Part shown: in pieces, positions 23,460 to 34,755 of the stretch
Layout of the letters: each line of letters starts with the position of its first letter
Numbering within the stretch: position 1 is the first letter of the stretch
Source of the DNA: Nemertoderma westbladi
Taxonomy: Eukaryota > Xenacoelomorpha > Nemertodermatida > Nemertodermatidae
Direction of reading: 5' to 3'
Assembly: GCA_032718475.1 (NCBI GenBank)
Contig: JAUCBJ010000260.1
Coordinates: 1-59,653, forward strand
DNA: 59,653 bases
Program-made: the position numbers and the translations under genes
The notes under the pieces: generated by a model
What the model was told of the DNA's origin: nothing
What the model saw: only the letters and a program-made list of their open reading frames with translations
Database searches by the model: none

Positions 23460-25540
23460 GTCAAGTCAGTTAGTAAAAGAAATTAGTCTTAAACAACGCA
23501 CTGAGCCCTGGATGACCTCGGGTATTCTTAGTAATATCAGAGAAAGAGATAAAACTATTTGTATAAATTTAGGAAATACCGTGTTTTAGCTGATTATAAT
23601 AATTACTGCAAATATAGAAACCTTGTCCAACGGGAAATAAAAAAAGCTAAATCTGAATATTTGTACAACAAAATAAGTGAGAATAAAGATAATCCTAAAA
23701 GTCAATGGTCTACCCTAAAATCTTTAGGTTATTTTTAAGTTATTTTTAGTTTTTTTAAAGTTATTTTTAAAACCCGTGTCTGAGGATTTCGTTTTTCAAA
23801 ATCTACTTAGCCATCAGCCTCAAAAAGTACCGGTCTAGACCTAATACCTGCCCGTTTTCTTAAGGATGGTGCTGAAGTACTTAAAGTGCCTATTACTTTT
23901 ATTATTAATTACTCTATGGTAGATAATGTAGTACCAGACGAACTGAAATTAGCTAAGGTTGTTCCTCTGTATAAAAAGAATAGTAAAGTAGAACCCTGTA
24001 ATTACAGACCTGTTAGTATCTTAAGTATTGTATCTAAAATTCTAGAACGTTCTGTTTTTCTACAGCTGGAAGCACATCTTAGTAGGCTAAATCTGATGTA
24101 TGAACTTCAGTCCGGCTTTCGTAAATCATATTCTACAGACACCTGCCTTATTAACTTAACTGATACAATTAGATGTAATAACGCAAAGGGTTTATATACT
24201 GGTATGGTAATGTTGGACCTACAAAAGGCTTTCGATACTGTAGATCACGAAATTCTGCTTGGTAAGTTAGGCCTGATGGGTGTAGGTTAAATAGACTGGT
24301 TCAAGTCCTACCTGTCAGACAGAGGTCAAACTGTAGTCATTAGCAAATCGCAGTCTACTGTACAAGAGATCACCTGTGGTGTACCACAAGGTAGTATATT
24401 AGGTCCTCTGCTTTTTGTATGCTATGTAAATGATATGATAAGTAGTATAGATCCCGATTTTAAACTCATTTTATATGCCGACGACAGTGCTCTTATTTTC
24501 TCTCATAAAGATCCTATCCATATTTCCCAAAATTTAAGTGCAGTTCTAGAATCCTGTAATGAGTGGTTGGTTGATAATAAGCTATCCATTCACTACGGTA
24601 AGACTGAAAGTACTTTGTTTGGTTCCAAAAGAAAGTTAAAGAAGGTAACTAAGTTTGAAGTCACTAGTAATGGACATAAGATTGAAAATAAAAAGGAAGT
24701 TAAATATTTAGGCGCCACATTGGATAACTGCTTATCAGGAGAAAGTACAGTGAAAAATATTTTCTCGAAAGTTAACAGTAGGCTTAGGTTTCTATACAGA
24801 AATAAAAATAGTTTAAACACCGACTCCCGCAAGTTACTTTGCTCTTCTTTAATACAGTGTCACATGGACTATGCATGCTCTTCTTGGTATGAAGGCTTAA
24901 GCAAACAGCTTAAATGTAAATTACAAGTAGCTCAGAATAAAGTAGTACGATTTATTAAAGGCTACAAACCTAGGCACCACCTAACTCCAGATGACTTTTC
25001 TGAATCTGGACTACTTAACTTAGATAGTAGAGTTAAGCAGCTACGCCTTAACCATGTGCATAAAGTGTATAATGGTAAATGTCCCAATTACCTAAAACAA
25101 AAATTCAACAGAGTACGCGATACACACTCTTACAGTACCAGAGCTAGTGCTTCAAACTTCTACCTCCCAAATTGTAAATCCTTTGAATCTGATACTTTCT
25201 TTTTTAACGGCATTAAAAATTGGAACGCTCTGCCTAATGAAATTAAAAACCTAAATAATCAACATTCTTTTAAATCTGCAGTTAAATCTCACCTCGGTGT
25301 GCAATGTAAAAATAGGTACAATAGTCCTACAGTAAGTTATTAGTTTATTAATTATTTACTATTTATACTGTAATTACGTTTTATAATAAATTGTTCTGTA
25401 CATTACATCTTTATCGTTGAGTCGGACATTGTCACGCTCTCGGTAAAGTTGTACATGTATATAGTGTAATTACGTTTTATATTGGTTTTAGGTTAGCGTA
25501 GTGTAATATTGTATTTGTAACCAAGTAACATAAAGGACCC
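23460..25540 (+). mobile_element. LINE B: 5'-truncated non-LTR retrotransposon inserted in LINE A
   Basis: It starts within the pre-RT linker (TEPWMTSGILSNIRERDKT, near 23500), contains an RT domain, and ends after about 200 bp of 3' UTR near 25540 without a poly(A) tail. LINE A RT homology stops just before and resumes just after. It is a different lineage from LINE A: the RT reads KAFDTVDHEILL and CGVPQGSILGPLLF, as in many Jockey/CR1-like elements. Confidence 0.75.
23886..25343 (+). pseudogene. LINE B reverse transcriptase, one in-frame stop
   Basis: Frame 23886-24290 holds the first RT blocks (LAKVVPLYKKN, NYRPVSILSIVSKILE, LDLQKAFDTVDHE). A single TAA at 24288-24290 interrupts, and the same frame continues through DWFKSYLSDRG, VPQGSILGPLLF and the catalytic LYADDSALIF to a normal C-terminus at 25343. 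Upstream sequence (23470-23885) shows linker fragments in other frames with a T-rich disruption around 23730-23775. One stop and the upstream shifts make it non-functional, though the C-terminal 300 codons are open. Confidence 0.85.
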
Positions 25541-26656
25541 CCTTGGAAATAAGCTGCAAAGCTTTACGGGTAATCCTATATGTTATGTTGGATGTATATA
25601 TTTGCTTCTTGGATGCGTCCAAAGCCTTTGATACCGTTTCTCATTCCACATTGTTTGCTAAACTGTTACACAGAGGGATTCCTCTATATAGTCTACGTAT
25701 TATATATTTTTTGTACGATAATCAGTCTTCTCGTTTGGGATGGGTATCTCTCGGGAAGTTTTACTGCGACTAACGGTGTAAAACCAGGAAGTATTCTCAG
25801 CGCCTATTTGTTCAATGTGTATACTAATGATCTTAGCATTGAATTAACTGTAACTGGTATAGGGTCTAGGCTTGGGCACTCTTGTGTCAATCATTTTTTA
25901 TATGCGGACGATTTATGCATTATTTCTACTTCCCCTATAGCCTTGCAACATCTTATTTGTAGTCGTTATGCTGATTATAATTCTCTAAAGTTTAATATTA
26001 AAAAATCGAAGTGCTATTGTATTTACATAGTAGGCTACGTAAGTTTTCTTCAGATTTAGATATACATCTTAATGGCGCAATTCTAGAACGCGTTGACAAA
26101 TATAAATACCTGGGCCATTTTATATGCAGTGATTTCCGTGATGATATTGATATTCGTAACTAAACTAGAGGTCATTATGCCCGTGCTAATTTATTTATTA
26201 GGAAATTTAGCTCATACAGTCGGCCTGTTAAGATTCAATTATTTTCTAGTTATTGTTCCAATGTTTACTGTAACTCACTTTGGGCTGATAAATACCTAAC
26301 CAAATCAACACTGGAACCGTCTACGTGTAGCTTACAATACTAGTGTTAAGAAACTTTTTGGATATAAATTTGATGAGAACTATAGTGCTTCTTGTTCATA
26401 TTCAACGCTTCTCTCTTAGCTAGTTTATTTTCTCGTGTATTTAGTTCAGATACTATTTTGATGTGTATTCGCAACATTTGTCTTGATAATTCTGTGCTTC
26501 ATTCTAGCTCTATTGGAAACCGACTCTAGTGTTTTGTAGTAACTGTATGTATCACTGTACGTAGGAGGACTTCATTTGCGCTATTATTGTAATTAATATT
26601 GTCAATTGTTATAGAACCTGTATTGGATCTGGAATAAAACATGTAAAAAAAAAAAA

Positions 26657-27487
26657 CAACTACAGTTAATATTCTGAAGAAGCTACTTAAACCCTTTCAA
26701 TCATTTATGGCTGTGATATAGGAATGATATGGTAACATGATGATAACAAATTTTCACAGCTTTATTGAATTATATGACTTTTGAATTTTGCTCTTTCCAA
26801 TATTTAAAATTGAAATGTGGAGATGTGTGATTATATAAAGTATAATAATGAAAATAAATTATAATTCTAGAATGTTTAGAAATTAAAATTATTATTTTTG
26901 GTCTAAGGTTCGACAGTAAACAATACTACAATACTGGGAACTTTACAAAACCATTAAGAAGGAAGACCCTTATTACATATACAGCATACTAAGGGACAGA
27001 CCATGTAAATGGTAGAGCTAATTGTTGTGCTGTACACATGACGCCTCATAACAATAAGCAGATAAATGGCCATAAACTATGTAGATTAATTTCGCATCTA
27101 AATACACTTCCTATTCCGACTAAGAGAGAGCACAACACATTCATACAACATGTGCGGATTAAGAAGGGCGGCTGGTTTCTAGAGCTGATCATCCAGAATC
27201 GGCCTGCAATGCATAATTTTATTGGTACTTTGCTAAGCTGCGCCCAGCCAAAATTATAATTCTATGCTACGCACGCATATGGCAGACCTTGAAATTTACT
27301 TACAGCCTTCCTGATGAATTTCCACCATACAAACTCAACCCAATGTCATTGAATAAGATAACTCATAATCCATCACTAAAGAGCAAATTTATATAATAAC
27401 ATTGAATCTTTTTCAATCAATTATGGCTGTGATAAAGATATGTGGGCAAGATATGATATGAAGATAGATAAGAAGATATGCGGACAT
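26657..27487. other. Non-coding interval
   Basis: No gene is seen. A roughly 23-bp stretch (TCAATCAWTTATGGCTGTGATA) occurs near 26697 and again near 27415, the only structure noticed. Confidence 0.4.
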
Positions 27488-27615
27488 GTGTCCGATTCTC
27501 CAACTACTACTAGGTCGGGCGAACTCGGACAGTGGAAATGAGATCTTTCCCGGCTTCCCGATTCTCCAACCACTACTAGGTTGAGCGAACTCGGACAGTG
27601 GAAATGAGATGGTTA
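27488..27615 (-). repeat. 66-bp LINE 3'-end tandem units, left group (two copies)
   Basis: Two copies with a 66-bp period, starting GATTCTCC at 27494 and 27560. On the minus strand each encodes the last codons of a LINE ORF2 (MENRE.WKDLIS-like and RST followed by TAG). They match the group at 29199-29364 in the same orientation. Confidence 0.75.
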
Positions 27616-27988
27616 TATATTGAAAAATATCGAGACATGAAAAATATCGAGAGTAAAAATAACGCGAGTAAAAACATCGAGTGTTGAAAAATAACGATAA
27701 TATTGAGAGTTCAAAAAATATCGAGAGTAAAAATATCGAGGGTAAAAATATCGAGAGTAAAAATATCGAGTGTTGAAAAATATCGAGAGTAAAAATATCG
27801 AGTGTTACAAAATATCGAGAGTAAAAATATCGAGTGTTGAAAAATATCGAGAGTAAAAATATCGAGTGTTGAAAAATATCGAGAGTAAAAATATCGAGTG
27901 TTGAAAAATATGGAGTGTTGAAAAATATCGAGAGTAAAAATATCGAGTGTTGAAAAATATAGAGTGTTGAAAAATATCGATAGTAACA
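27616..27988. repeat. AT-rich minisatellite array, left (inverted) array
   Basis: Mixed tandem array of two monomers, TCGAGAGTAAAAATA (15 bp) and TCGAGTGTTGAAAAATA (17 bp), in mostly alternating order, about 23 units. It is the reverse complement orientation of the array at 28313-29187. Confidence 0.9.
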
Positions 27989-28312
27989 ATTTTTTTAAAT
28001 AATGGTTGAATGATAATTTTTTTTTACTAAAAATGTTCTATAACAAAAATATTTATCAACATTTGGTAGCTTATACGTGTTCTAATATAACATTTAACAA
28101 TATTTATAATATTTATCAAAATTGATAGCTAGCACTTCTTTTATAATATTTATTTAAAAAATAGCAAAAACTAGTTAGTATAATAAATCTGGTAAATGGG
28201 TACCCAAGGTGTATTACATAATGCCATTGACTTGCACTTGCACTGTTTTAACACATGCACTGCTATATTGTTCCATAATTCTAAATAAAATGCTCAAGCA
28301 AAATGCAATATT

Positions 28313-29187
28313 TTTACTCTCGATATTTTTCAACACTCGATATTTTTCAACACTCGATATTTTTACTCTCGATATTTTTCAACACTCGATATTTTCAACA
28401 CTCGTTATTTTTACTCTCGATATTTTTACTCTCGATATTTTTACTCTCGATATTTTTCAACACTCGATATTTTTAGTCTCGATATTTTTACTCTCGATAT
28501 TTTTCAACACTCGATATTTTTCAACACTCTATATTTATCAACACTCGATATTTTTACTCTCGATATTTTTCAACACTCGATATTTTTACTCTCGATATTT
28601 TTCAACACTCGATATTTTTACTCTCGATATTTTTCAACACTCGTTATTTTTACTCTCGATATTTTTCAACACTCGATATTTTTACTCTCGATATTTTTAC
28701 TCTCGATATTTTTCAACACTCGATATTTTTAGTCTCGATATTTATACTCTCGATATTTTTCAACACTCGATATTTTTCAACACTCGATATTTTTCAACAC
28801 TCGCTATTTTTACTCTCGATATTTTTCAACACTCGATATTTTTACTCTCGATATTTTTCAACACTCGATATTTTTCAACACTCGATATTTTTACTCTCGA
28901 TATTTTCCAATTTTTCAACACTCGATATTTTTACTCTCGATATTTTTCAACACTCGATATTTTTACTCTCGATATTTTTCAACACTCGATATTTTTACTC
29001 TCGATATTTTTCAACACTCGATATTTTTCAACACTCGTTATTTTCGATATTTTTCAACACTCGTTATTTTTACTCTCGATATTTTTTAATCACGTTAATT
29101 TTCAACACTCGTTATATTTACTCTCGATATTTTTACTCTCGTTATTTTTACTCTCGATATTTTTCAAGTCTCGATATTTTTCACCAT
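28313..29187. repeat. AT-rich minisatellite array, right array
   Basis: About 55 units of the same two monomers as the left array, read as TCGATATTTTTACTC and TCGATATTTTTCAACAC. The order of the two monomer types is irregular. The apparent long open frame across it is a translation of the repeat, not a gene. A 320-bp AT-rich spacer without features separates the two arrays. Confidence 0.92.
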
Positions 29188-29198
29188 TACCAATGAGA

Positions 29199-29640
29199 TC
29201 CTTCCCGGCGTCCCGATTCTCCAACTACTACTAGGTCGAGCGAACTCGGACAATGGAAATGAGATCCTTCCAGGCTTCCCGATTCTCCATCTACTACTAG
29301 GTCGAGCGAACTCGGACAGTGGAAATGAGAGCCTTTCAGACTTCCCGATTCTCCATAGTTGACCTAATTTCGTTTCTCTCAAGTCCAGTATCGCTTTTAT
29401 TTTAAGTTGGTCCATGTTAGGGCATAAACAGTCGTCCACGACTACGCTTTCCATGAGTTGGTTGCCAGAAAAGTAGATCTGGTATGACCTCGTCTTTACT
29501 TCTCCAGCAGTGCCCACTGAATCTTAATCTACATTCACGGAGGGTGGTTGATACAGGTGGTATTGTACCATAAAGCTCGGCGTTTGTCATGTGTTGTATA
29601 GTATAGGTTAGTATATTTTTGAGACTTGACTCATTCTGTG
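29199..29640 (-). pseudogene. LINE D: C-terminal end of a LINE ORF2 with tandemly repeated terminus
   Basis: On the minus strand about 29615-29430 encodes MTNAELYGTIPPVS, LRFSGHCWRSKDEV and HGKRSRGR, the conserved C-terminal tail of many L2/CR1-like LINE ORF2 proteins. After a frameshift the end ME-NRE-W-KDLIS...RST-stop follows. That terminus is repeated as three 66-bp units (GATTCTCC at 29215, 29281, 29347) and twice more at 27494-27560, beyond the minisatellite arrays. Nothing upstream of the RT C-terminus is retained. Confidence 0.7.
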
Positions 29641-29855
29641 ACTGCGATCCACTTTGCACTCCCCATTCACATACTGTGGACAGACTGGCTAAACGGGAAC
29701 AGTTTCTGCTGCTGCTGCAGTAGAAAGGCCAGTGTGTCATTTTTGACATAAATCCGACTTTGTCGGACTCACATGCTACAATATAATCGTGTGGGTCCAC
29801 ATTTTCCGAAGTCTTACTACTTTAGAAAGTTCTACAATCTCATGGAGTAATAACT

Positions 29856-31040
29856 ATTTACATACTTGTGTGTAAAGTAGCACTTTACAGTGAGATGATC
29901 CGAGTGGCTTTGTTACACGAACGAATGTTAGTGAGTGAGTGAAAATAAAGCCACGAGGATCAGAACACTGTAAAGTACTTTGTAACAAGTAGGCCTATGT
30001 ATGTAGTTTTATTCCAAAATTTTAACATTACGAAATGATTGTACAAATAAATACATTATAAGTGATAGAAACTGCACAAATTATATTTGTTGCTGTATAA
30101 ATAAATGTAACAATGACATCAATTATGTTATAAATAAGTTAGCTTATATTTATGGTAGCGTTTGGAGCCATGTTATAATAATATAGCTAGGCCCAACTGG
30201 TTATTAATAGCTATACCCCGTCTACCGGTAGGTAATGCAGTAGGCCTATCAGGCAAATTTCTACCTATTGTTTACGTGGTATACAATGACGGCGTTAAGT
30301 AATGTCCCCTTAGTGTAAAGTAAAGTAAAGTAAATTTTCTTCGGCCGCTAGGCCAGGGATTACGCACAAAGTCTAACGACTTATTTCCAGTGCGGTCCCC
30401 CCAGAACTTTACTCCCCAGAGGAAACTCCAGTACTCATTTAGCTACCACTTAAGGATGCAAGGCAGAGATGCGCCCTGGCTGGTCCCTTTAAAGCATTCG
30501 TGCCGAAACGAAAACTGCCCTGGCCCATGTGAGGATCGAACCCACGACCTACAGGAGATATGAATTCAATGCAACCACTACACCAAGTGTTACTTAACGC
30601 CGTCAAAGGTTACCACGTAAACAATAACACCAAATACAATACTAAATGTACAGGCCAATACAATGCTGTAATGTCCTCTAAAGTTGTAAAGTGCTAAATA
30701 ACAACTCGCTGTTAATACTTACGGCGTTGAGTAATGTTACAATTTTGGTTATTAGTAGTATTGGCCTGTACATTTAGTATTGCACTGGTGTATTATTATT
30801 TATATAGTCATTTTTACATTTATTTATACAGTAACTAATATAATTTGTGAAGTTTCTATCACTTATAATGTATATGTACAATCATTTCGTAATGTTAAAA
30901 TTTTGGAATAAAACTACATACATACTTGTTGCAGTGTTCTGATCCTCGTGGCTTAATTGTAATCACTCGCTACTTTCGTTCGTGTAACAAAGCACTCGGA
31001 TCATCACACTGTAAACTGTTACTTTGCACATTTGTAAATT
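29856..31040. mobile_element. Inverted-repeat DNA transposon, copy 1 (contains a SINE)
   Basis: Arms of about 230-260 bp, left 29856-30117 and right about 30812-31040, are reverse complements with indels; both ends read ATTTACA. Inner parts contain a second inverted pair around GGCGTTAAGTAATGTCC. A second, partial copy lies at 58419-59060. It encodes no transposase. The interior carries the SINE at 30316-30588. Confidence 0.75.
30316..30588 (-). mobile_element. tRNA-derived SINE
   Basis: On the minus strand the head has a pol III A box TGGTGTAGTGG (30585-30575) and a B box GGTTCGATCCT about 32 bp on (near 30543-30532). A non-tRNA body follows, ending in a TTTAC-repeat tail (30316-30333). The homologous transposon at 58870-58900 lacks this block, which confirms it as an insertion. 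Confidence 0.82.
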
Positions 31041-32161
31041 ATTATTGCAGCTACATTTCAATTTCTGAAGCCAGTTTATTCCAGAAATATGTCTAAAATA
31101 GGTAAGTGAAGTATAAATTATATTATAGTTGTTTACAAAGATAATAAAAACCACCATACACCGCATTAATATTATTTATATTACTATTAAATACCGCCAT
31201 GATGCATCCTACAATTGACCCAACCAATTATAGGATAGTATAGTAAGTAATAATGGATTATATCAATGTTCCCTTTGTCTAAATAAGCCGCATTAATATA
31301 ATATAATTGAATTAAATCAACTGCGACAGATCAAAGTAAGTCATTATTAATTAATCAAAGTGAAATGCAATCAAAGTAGTTTCGCCGCCATTTCGTACAC
31401 ATGATCAAAATGGCAGGATGGAGTCACTCCCGGCACACTCCATTGGAGTGTGCCGGGAGCTCTTTAACTGGTGATGCAAAAATTAAACGATTATTCCTAA
31501 TATTTTGCCGTCCAGTCCCACAGACTACATACATGCACATGCCTACTCACTTCATTTAAAACAGTAATATAAAGTAAGTTAGGCCCGGGTATACACATAA
31601 TCTTTCAACGTTCAACTTTCAACTAAAAAACACATTGTGCCTATGGAGACGTTCACGGACAATTTTCATTCAACATGCAACTTTAATTTCTTAATTGAAG
31701 GTTGCGTATGTGTAATGCTTTGCTGTGTTAACAGATACGTAAAGTAGTGCGTGCCTGTATTACGAATTGAACTAGAATAACTTACGACCTTTACATATAG
31801 CTGATATATAATGTTAATGAAATTATTACTGTAAAGGTTTTAATGTTTTTAAATATTCTTTCCTCTTTTATCGTGCCTTTATATAAAATGTTACCCTACA
31901 TTACTACCACCCATGCATAACTAACTACATTATCTATTCCATAGTGGCACTAATAGTGGCACTAATGGCAGACATACAAATATTTTTCAGAACTACAGTA
32001 GAAAATTTAGAATTAGTGTCTTCAGAATATTTACTACAATATGTATGCCTCCAATTTACTGTCTATTATTATTATTAAATGTCCGTTCGAATTATTCTAG
32101 TCCAATGACGATTGTTAATTTGATTCTAGATATGGCAGCTTTCAACTAATGCTGCGTTACC
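31041..32161. other. Non-coding interval with one perfect hairpin
   Basis: No gene is visible. A perfect inverted repeat at 31427-31459 has 16-bp GC-rich arms (CTCCCGGCACACTCCA and its complement) and a one-base loop. Sequence near 31714-31760 resembles 32153-32160 plus 32736-32775, suggesting an older duplication. Confidence 0.6.
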
Positions 32162-32727
32162 CAGAGGCGCCGCTAGGGTGGGGCAGGAGGGGGCGGCTGC
32201 CCAGGGGCGCCACTTCAGGGGGGCGCAAAATTTAGAAATATTTAGGAGAGGAAATTGGGACTATAAGCAAAATGTAGAAATTTAATCTTTAGTAGTGGTG
32301 GTTACATTATGGCCCTTCAAACCTAGGAAGACAAGACGTACTGCAAGCAGGCCGGCTTAATATCTGTTGTAATTGGTATGGGCTCTTTCAGCAAACTTAA
32401 ATTAATATTAAATTACTTACGAACTACAATGTTAGAGAAACGCTTGTCTGAACTAGCCCTGCTTAGTATAGAGTCCGAAACATTAGATAACTTAGAGTTA
32501 TATATATTAATTACCGAATTTGCTTCAATCAAATCTCGTAAAGTTTTTTTATAATGTGGCCTATTTATTTTTGTAATAAATATAATCATGTTCTGTAAAT
32601 ATACTCACTTTCCATATTTTTTTGTGTTTTTGTATTTATTTTTTTTTTTTGGGGGGGGGGGGGGGGGTGGGAGGGGCGCTCAAAATGGGACTCGCCCAGG
32701 GGCGCAAAAAACGAAGCTCCGCCTCTG
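32162..32727. mobile_element. hAT-like MITE
   Basis: A 566-bp unit with ends CAGAGGCG...CGCCTCTG, flanked by an 8-bp duplication GCGTTACC (32154-32161 and 32728-32735). An 8-bp duplication and CAGRGGCG termini fit the hAT superfamily. The interior is non-coding, with a G run at 32651-32667. Confidence 0.85.
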
Positions 32728-32805
32728 GCGTTACCAGATGCATAAAATAGTGCATGTCTGTATATTTATCGACTATTTACCAACAGAATGATGCTCAACC
32801 ATTTA

Positions 32806-33180
32806 TATTTTAACCTGGACTCCATCCTCGAGCAGCGAGTCCGGGCCAAGAAGGTCCATTACAGCGCGGTGTGCGAGGACAGGAGGATCTCCTTCACCCC
32901 CCTAGTCGGAACCACCGACGGGGTGTGGTGTAAGGAGGCCGAAATCCTAATCCGCCACCTCGCTGAGACCCTCGTGGCTCGGCGGCTGGGGATGCGCCAG
33001 CGAGGCCTCGCCAGTGTGTTGGGAGGGGTCCGGAGGCGCCTTCAATTCGCGCTGATCCGCTCCAACTCCCTCTGCCTGCGTGGTGGGCGGCGCCCATAGC
33101 GGGCACTGGGCTTTGGGGACGGTGCGGGGTTGCGGGGCTCCGATCTACCCGATCGGCATTAACCGATCTCGTATTTACTT
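32806..33180 (+). pseudogene. 5'-truncated GC-rich LINE fragment (ORF2 C-terminus)
   Basis: A GC-rich island encodes about 95 residues with FTPLVGTTDGVWCKEAE, LAETLVARR and LQFALIRSNSLCLRGGR up to the stop at 33099, followed by a short 3' UTR. This resembles the extreme C-terminus of some LINE ORF2 proteins (PLVF..GGMG.E...LA...R..LSFALLRS...RG.R pattern). Everything upstream is missing. The base composition contrasts sharply with its surroundings. Confidence 0.55.
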
Positions 33181-33568
33181 CGTTTGTGACTTTAGATAGG
33201 TAACATAATATAGATTAATTATTTAGGCAATTTAATAAACAACTTGTGCAGTTTACTATGTAAATTTACTTTGGATATTCGTTAATAATTATTAGATTAT
33301 TAGTGTAGATTACCGGTAAAATTTATATTTTAATATTAAACATTTTATTTTAAATTTTATTTTTATTTTGCAATATAACAAATATTTTTTTATGAGCAGA
33401 AAGTGAAATGTTTATATGTGAAGTGTGACGTAGTTATTTAAAAGTTGAATATTGAATGTTGAATGCGCATTTGTGAGCCGGGGATTAGTGAACGCATACA
33501 TATCAAACACAACTGTAAATCATTAAAACATCATGATTTACATATCACCTTCACTTAATAACACCAAC
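33181..33568. other. AT-rich non-coding flank before element 2
   Basis: No gene or repeat is recognised. The last five bases (33564-33568, CCAAC) are the 5' copy of the element 2 target duplication. Confidence 0.6.
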
Positions 33569-34755
33569 TGTAAAAGCTTTTGTGGGATAACTGATACGTT
33601 TGCCTTTGCTGGCCAGTTCCCCCCCGGTCGCTAGAATACTCTCAAAGGGATTTATAACTAAAATAGTGCAAGCTACCAGCTTATTGGCTGATGTGCTGTG
33701 TGGAGATATCTGGGCTCAGTTTAATCGGCCAACCAGTGTAGGGAGGTTGCCTAAGCCTTGCTGTCCGTGTCGGCCAATAGAATTTGCGTGGGCGTTGATT
33801 TCGACCTATCCCAGCGCTACTGAACTGAATTTCCTATCTCTATGCTCATCCTCTGTGTTGAACGGGGCTTCGTGGAATAAGGGTAGTTGGTATCCTCGTA
33901 TAGTTATTCCAGTCATATGATTCTTCATATGATTCTGTTGTTATGTTCCCATTTTTCGCCATAACACCGGCTTTTTGGGAAGAACTCTAGTAAACTGCTT
34001 AAATTATCGAAAGTATAAACTGTTACCTTAACTAACTCACTTAATTTAACTGCATTAATCATATTGTTTGTACTGTTATTTTACTGTCAGTTATTAATTG
34101 TATCTATTTGTTGATGGAAATATTGCTCTTTGGAGAATACGGATAAATCACCTTAAATTCCCAATTTTCTTGATACACTACAGGTTAGAGAGACGGGCTA
34201 TATATAACAATTGCGATTTATATTAATGTGGTGTGTATTGAATCTAATGTTATTTAGTAGACCCTACATGAGTCAATTACTGCTCTCTTTATGTGTGATC
34301 AAATATACTGACGGTCGGCAGAATAGTGTGTATGATTGTGATTGGTAACAAAGTATTTCCTAAAGAATACGCTTTATACTTTAATCATAAGCGGTATCGT
34401 TGCGTTTTAGTATAAGTCTTAGTTCTGTTTAAATAGATAGAGCGCCACGTCCTAAAGGAACTGTTAATATTTCCCGAAAGCCAATAATATCTGTCAGAAA
34501 TTAATTATTAACGATCTATCGAATAATACAGTAAGTTTACGCTGCAACCTTACACTGCAATAATAAAATTTAAGCATCCGAATTCAGCCTCCCAGGTGTA
34601 GATCCATCGGGTGAATGATCGCGCATGGGCTGACTTCGGCTAATGTTTTGCGTATTAGCATAAAATATTGTCGTATGCTAAAGGTGTTTTAATTAACTAA
34701 AAGACATATAAATTTTGGCAGGTTAAACTGCTAAAGGTCTTCAAAAGCGCGAACA
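33569..34755 (+). repeat. 5' LTR of element 2
   Basis: 1,187 bp, identical in length to the 3' LTR, with differences seen near 34153 and near 34588. A TATA-like TATATATAA at 34199-34207 and an AATAAA at 34562-34567 suggest U3 of about 650 bp and an R/U5 of about 530 bp. A 106-codon open frame in U3 has no family resemblance and is not called a gene. Confidence 0.97.

Larger units (their letters stand above)
21737..26300 (+). pseudogene. LINE A ORF2: endonuclease and reverse transcriptase, frameshifted and split
   Basis: The frame starts at 21737 (MVSISSYNAN) and reaches the endonuclease residues LLLQEH. It shifts near 21855 and continues with NVYLPYECPD and LLGDFNADP. It shifts again near 22340 and continues with the SDHIPL motif and the linker to GNYRPIALSTIIGKPFE (RT start) at 23457. 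LINE B then intervenes. RT homology resumes at about 25590 with CFLDASKAFDTV, GVKPGSILS and LYADDLCII, again in two frames, and fades after 26300 with YARANLFIRKF-like fragments. About 45 residues of RT between the two halves are missing, so the insertion also deleted target sequence. Known APE and RT catalytic motifs are present but no single product could be made. Confidence 0.8.
20640..26656 (+). mobile_element. LINE A: decayed CR1/L2-like non-LTR retrotransposon, interrupted by LINE B
   Basis: Reading left to right there are an ORF1, an ORF2 with APE-type endonuclease and reverse transcriptase, and a 3' end with AATAAA at 26634 followed by an A run at 26645-26656. LINE B occupies about 23460-25540, in the middle of the RT. 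The 5' boundary is not defined; 20640 is a guess placing the hairpin and C run at 20740-20816 in the 5' UTR. Multiple frameshifts show it is dead. Confidence 0.75.

Noticed and set aside
27616-27988. CRISPR-like array
   Set aside because: Units are contiguous without unique spacers, and the context is an animal genome.
28209-29234. 341-codon open frame
   Set aside because: It is a translation of the AT-rich minisatellite (repeating FTLDIFQHSIF-like text); the same applies to the frame on the other strand of the left array.
29640-29800. Upstream part of the 127-codon minus-strand frame at 29417-29800 as a gene
   Set aside because: Only the C-terminal part resembles LINE ORF2; the first 60 or so residues have no resemblance and no supporting signals.
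33600-33920. 106-codon frame in U3 of both element 2 LTRs (also 51028-51348)
   Set aside because: No family resemblance, and it is absent from the element 1 LTR; identity between the two LTR copies is trivial.
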